From Bacteroidales bacterium (GTDB lineage Bacteria; Bacteroidota; Bacteroidia; Bacteroidales; UBA932), in the NCBI GenBank assembly GCA_017428245.1, contig JAFRRF010000002.1, positions 62,001 to 126,000 on the forward strand: a DNA stretch of 64,000 nt, in the 5' to 3' direction. Position 1 is the stretch's first letter. Each line of letters opens with the position of its first letter. Of this stretch, positions 62,001 to 64,000 are shown one piece after another. The notes below the pieces were generated by a model. That model saw nothing but the letters and a program-made list of their open reading frames with translations. It had not been told where the DNA came from and ran no database searches. The position numbers and the translations under genes were made by a program.

Positions 62001-63072
62001 GTAACTGATCGGAACCGGGCTCGCGTACCCAAAGACCGTCGCGCAGCGTGGCGATCCAGAGCCGATTGTCCCGGTCGCAGCAGAGGGAGACGACCGTCTT
62101 GTGCCCGAAGCTGGCGGTCAGGGGCTTGTTGTTGTTGAAGCCGTCGCGGTAGTGGTAGCTGGTGGCGTAGCCCTGGTCGTATGTGCCGAACCAGAGGTTC
62201 TGGTGGTTGTCGCGGAAGATGGTCCGGATTTCTTCCGACGGAACTTCATAGGGGAAGCCGGGATCGTCTTGGAACAGCACCCGGTCGAGATTGCGCTGCC
62301 AGCAAAACATACCCTTGCCTATGACATTGAGCAGCAGGGTGTTGTCATCGACCGGGAAGATGATATCCACGTCGCCGCCCACGATGCGCGATTCGTGGCG
62401 GATGGCTTCGGGCAGGGGTTTCCAGTCGCCGCTGCGCGTGTCATAGATGCGCAGGTTGCCCAGGCCGGCGAGCCATAGCTCCCCGTTACCGGCGTGGCAA
62501 AGATGATAGGCGGTGAAGGGGATTGCGATCGTGTCGCGGACGGAAAAACCGCCGCTTTCGTAGACCCGGAGCGTCGTGCCTCCTGTCAGGACGTACAACC
62601 GGTCGCCCACCCAGGCCTCGGAAGGATAGCCGAAAGCGAAGTAGTCGCGGACGACGGGGCGGAGCTGTTCCGTTCCGGAATCGAAGGCAAAGAGCGACAA
62701 TGTGTTGCTGAAAAGCATACGCCCGTCAGGCGCTTCGATAATCCGGCTGAAATTCCGATTGTCTCCCGGAATGGGGATGCGGCGGAAGTTGCCGGCTTCC
62801 GTGCGGTAGGCCAGGCCGTTGGCGGTGGCTACCCAGAGCCGGCCGTCGCGGCTGCAGTGAATGTCGTTGATCTGGTTGTCAGGCAGGCTCAGCGAGTCGG
62901 CGGAACAGAAATACTGGTGGTATTCGTGAACGTTGAACTTGTTGAGGCCGCGGGAGGTGGCGATCCAAATGTGGCCGTCGGCATCTTCCGTGAAGGCATT
63001 GACTCTCTGGTTCGAAAGATTGCCCGAGAGGATGCTGGTCAGCAGGGAAACAAGCAGAAAAAGCGTTTTCAT
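59077..63072 (-). CDS. Hybrid two-component sensor/regulator (HTCS)
   Basis: 1331 residues in the classical HTCS order. A signal peptide is followed by a two-part beta-propeller of reg_prop repeats (to about 660; GHIWIATSRGLNKF) and a Y_Y_Y domain. One membrane helix lies near 755-778. Then come HisKA with H820 (VAHEFRTPLTMI), HATPase (GTGIGLYYARAL), a receiver with D1133 (VISDVVMPGKSG) and an AraC-type HTH (ISRTKFYYKVKGLTGENP). HTCS proteins sense oligosaccharides in the periplasm and switch on nearby glycan-use genes. Likely targets are the adjacent esterase and GH3 genes. The ATG at 63072 lies 3 nt after a TAGTTTTG box. Confidence 0.95.
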   Translation of the reverse strand: MKTLFLLVSLLTSILSGNLSNQRVNAFTEDADGHIWIATSRGLNKFNVHEYHQYFCSADSLSLPDNQINDIHCSRDGRLWVATANGLAYRTEAGNFRRIPIPGDNRNFSRIIEAPDGRMLFSNTLSLFAFDSGTEQLRPVVRDYFAFGYPSEAWVGDRLYVLTGGTTLRVYESGGFSVRDTIAIPFTAYHLCHAGNGELWLAGLGNLRIYDTRSGDWKPLPEAIRHESRIVGGDVDIIFPVDDNTLLLNVIGKGMFCWQRNLDRVLFQDDPGFPYEVPSEEIRTIFRDNHQNLWFGTYDQGYATSYHYRDGFNNNKPLTASFGHKTVVSLCCDRDNRLWIATLRDGLWVREPGSDQLHQVDVSHLVPDTHIGYIRCSKVFCDAEGELWLLFADKYLVVRGRYEHGRIRMTDSFFFPHPAAISQDDLGRIWIGGNTLDLARYDKHMRSVVTFPYTTEPVFPFVSELLPGEAGRMLVSAFGLPLLQLNTNSGEVQPLPLKPEEMEACIQRSALYPNALFRDSSGDLWVGSIASGLLHHSRQRNVTEPVPGTPCNDICAILEDRQGNIWVSTLYGLGKYDRTIGEFINYYEADGIGGNQFSDRAACLLPDGTLVFGGTHGLTAFNPIDISRRRTVPLVFEDLKIHNQIVEPGPGAPIARELSSRPDITIRHDQNGFSISFAALDYSEHERSHYYYQMEGFDKYWIDAGNNHEAYYANLPAGRYKFKVRITNNNRSIVETEDFLNIRVLPRWNRTWWAISLMTMLGTGILALLAFLYRRIRRERAAHARNILQEQREREKAEQQKEQEQQLNKIQMNYFSNVAHEFRTPLTMIAGPAAELAASETVKGRDRKLVGIIQRNATWMLSLVGQLLDFNRIGNSKLQLKVAKTDIVAPLQNTVDLFRFNADSKKIDLTAHGLEETLVMWADVDKVQKITMNLLSNALKYTPSGGKVSLSFDVLPREEVAQWFALTEKDTDSQYACITVADSGKGIAEGELEKIFERFYRATGTDKAQGTGIGLYYARALTSLHHGYIKAWNRPEGGSVFRFILPVSAASYTEDERTERQPEIVSLPTPLAEQAAPESETGQRLIAVVDDDIDVANYVKVLLQPAYRVNVYFDAASAMTGMEEETPDLVISDVVMPGKSGYELCEAVKADLQLSHIPVILVTAKVAVENQVEGLGKGADAYVTKPFQPAYLKALVKSLLENREKVRRQLGEVTTAEAIEPEALSPRDAAFMKELYALMEKELDNTDLDITRITEMMKISRTKFYYKVKGLTGENPSVFFKRYKLNRAADLLKEGKHNMSEIAWMTGFNTLSHFSTSFKKQFGIPPSEYVG

Positions 63073-63075
63073 ATC

Positions 63076-63083
63076 CAAAACTA
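63076..63083 (-). promoter_or_regulatory. -7 box (TAGTTTTG) abutting the HTCS start
   Basis: Minus-strand TAGTTTTG followed by GAT and the ATG at 63072, so only 3 nt separate box and start codon. Confidence 0.6.
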
Positions 63084-63108
63084 ATAAAAATGAATGAGAT
63101 ATGTATTG

Positions 63109-63139
63109 TTTTTGAACAAACAGACATTTTTTTGAACAA
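63109..63139. promoter_or_regulatory. Direct repeat TTTTTGAACAA, candidate HTCS operator
   Basis: TTTTTGAACAA occurs at 63109-63119 and 63129-63139, exactly 20 bp apart, or about two helical turns. AraC-type regulators commonly bind such direct repeats. It lies between the divergent HTCS and esterase genes, 26 nt upstream of the HTCS -7 box and 107 nt before the esterase start. No perfect -7 box was found for the esterase. Confidence 0.5.
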
Positions 63140-63246
63140 TTGATAAGCGGAAGCTGTTACGCAAGCGAAAGAAGTTGTCAATGCGAAAAAAAGCATTTGG
63201 GCCGCACTTCCGAAATTTGCATTCGAACAACGAACATAGGGCGATT

Positions 63247-64000
63247 ATGAAACTTCAACTGGTTATTCTGCTGTCGGCTGCGGCCCTGTTGGCCGCAGCC
63301 TGCAGTTCGCCTGTCACCAGGCAATCATCCCCCGCCGCCGCTCCGCTGGAGACTTCGGCCAAGGCGGCTACGGTTTCGACACAGTCGGGCCCCGTGGCCG
63401 GCTACATCGACAACGGCGTCTTCATTTTCAAGGGCATTCCGTATGCCAAGGCGGCCCGCTTCATGCCGGCTGAGGATCCGGATCCCTGGACGGAAGTCCG
63501 CCACAGCCGTGCCTACGGCCCGACTTGTCCGCAGGACAAACGGACCGGCTGGTATTCTGACGATCAGGCATTTGCCATGCATTGGGACGACGGTTTCCCC
63601 GATGAAGACTGCCTCCGGGTGAACATCTGGACCGGCGGGCTGAAGAACGGCGTGAAACGTCCGGTGATGGTGTGGCTCCATGGCGGCGGTTTCCGGGCCG
63701 GCAGCGGCCAGGAACAGATCGGCTACGACGGAACCAACCTGGCCCGCGACCACGGCGTAGTCGTGGTCTCGCTCAACCATCGCCTGAATGTCCTGGGTTT
63801 CCTCGACCTGTCGGCCTATGGAGCCAAGTACGCCCATAGCGGCAACGTCGGCATGATGGATATCGTCAAGGCCCTTGAGTGGGTCCGCGACAACATCGCC
63901 CAGTTCGGCGGCGACCCCGACAATGTCACTATCTTCGGGCAGTCGGGCGGCGGCGGAAAGGTCTCCACGCTGATGGCGATGCCTTCGGCCAAGGGCCTCT
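63247..64000 (+). CDS. Type-B carboxylesterase, lipoprotein (truncated by window end)
   Basis: 251 codons are visible and the frame is still open at the window edge. A lipoprotein signal ends LLAAACSS (lipidated Cys19). The esterase fold is shown by FIFKGIPYAKAARF, the oxyanion loop VWLHGGGFRAGS, SLNHRLNVLGFL and the nucleophile elbow FGQSGGGGK. The elbow has Gln where many homologues have Glu (GESAG), a variant known in bacterial members. It may remove acetyl or feruloyl groups from plant glycans, given the divergent HTCS and the nearby GH3; that is inference. Confidence 0.9.
   Translation, partial: MKLQLVILLSAAALLAAACSSPVTRQSSPAAAPLETSAKAATVSTQSGPVAGYIDNGVFIFKGIPYAKAARFMPAEDPDPWTEVRHSRAYGPTCPQDKRTGWYSDDQAFAMHWDDGFPDEDCLRVNIWTGGLKNGVKRPVMVWLHGGGFRAGSGQEQIGYDGTNLARDHGVVVVSLNHRLNVLGFLDLSAYGAKYAHSGNVGMMDIVKALEWVRDNIAQFGGDPDNVTIFGQSGGGGKVSTLMAMPSAKGL

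Noticed and set aside
1-64000. rRNA, tRNA or insertion-sequence genes
   Set aside because: No tRNA-like cloverleaf with CCA-proximal stem, rRNA signature or transposase frame was seen while reading the intergenic regions; short ncRNAs could be missed without a covariance search.

Overview
The window looks like chromosome of a GC-rich, gut- or rumen-type member of the Bacteroidales (phylum Bacteroidota). The evidence is direct: many genes are preceded by the Bacteroidota -7 box TAnnTTTG with no Shine-Dalgarno sequence, and the gene content is typical of the phylum (hybrid two-component sensor, BACON lipoprotein, type B L31, TamB, long-form PurF, SbsA-like Ig lipoprotein, NamZ). MqnC points to menaquinone made by the futalosine route, and the phosphofructokinase carries pyrophosphate-type signatures. 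The genus cannot be fixed from sequence alone. No rRNA, tRNA, CRISPR array, prophage or insertion sequence was seen.

Layout: 0.1-6.7 kb holds mqnC, a striking nine-unit 51-bp palindromic array, a two-domain VOC protein, rnhA-pdxA and recG. 6.7-10.6 kb is an AT-richer island with a BACON lipoprotein, a serpin lipoprotein and a membrane TPR/HTH regulator. 10.6-22 kb carries an AddAB-type helicase-nuclease pair, pgi, a HicAB toxin-antitoxin pair, an MBL hydrolase, mtaB, folB and a short RsmI-like methylase; two related intergenic elements with locus-specific inverted-repeat arms lie here. 22-35 kb has tamB, tsaD, an FAD oxidoreductase, a five-gene envelope/peptidoglycan operon (beta-barrel, lipoprotein, NamZ, zeta-like P-loop kinase, SlyD-like PPIase), glmM, a DUF4923-like protein and L31.

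35-45 kb is a six-gene minus-strand operon, ligA-yihY-relA/spoT-Ig lipoprotein-beta-barrel-ispG, with gaps of only a few bases. 45-56 kb has a PPi-type phosphofructokinase coupled to a cytoplasmic GH13 enzyme, an unknown protein, purF-purC, a DMT protein and metH-metF. 56-64 kb is a carbohydrate-oriented end: a secreted GH3 glycosidase, a PNPOx-fold protein, a hybrid two-component sensor and a type-B carboxylesterase lipoprotein cut by the window edge.

Packing is very tight. Co-directional genes commonly overlap by 1-56 nt, and convergent pairs are separated by 5-12 nt or overlap. In one case a terminator-like hairpin for one gene lies inside the coding sequence of the opposing gene. Six genes have the -7 box only 3-6 nt from the start codon, suggesting leaderless transcripts. 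The least explained sequences are the intergenic repeats: the 51-bp array, the two inverted-arm elements, a REP-like pair and a double hairpin.
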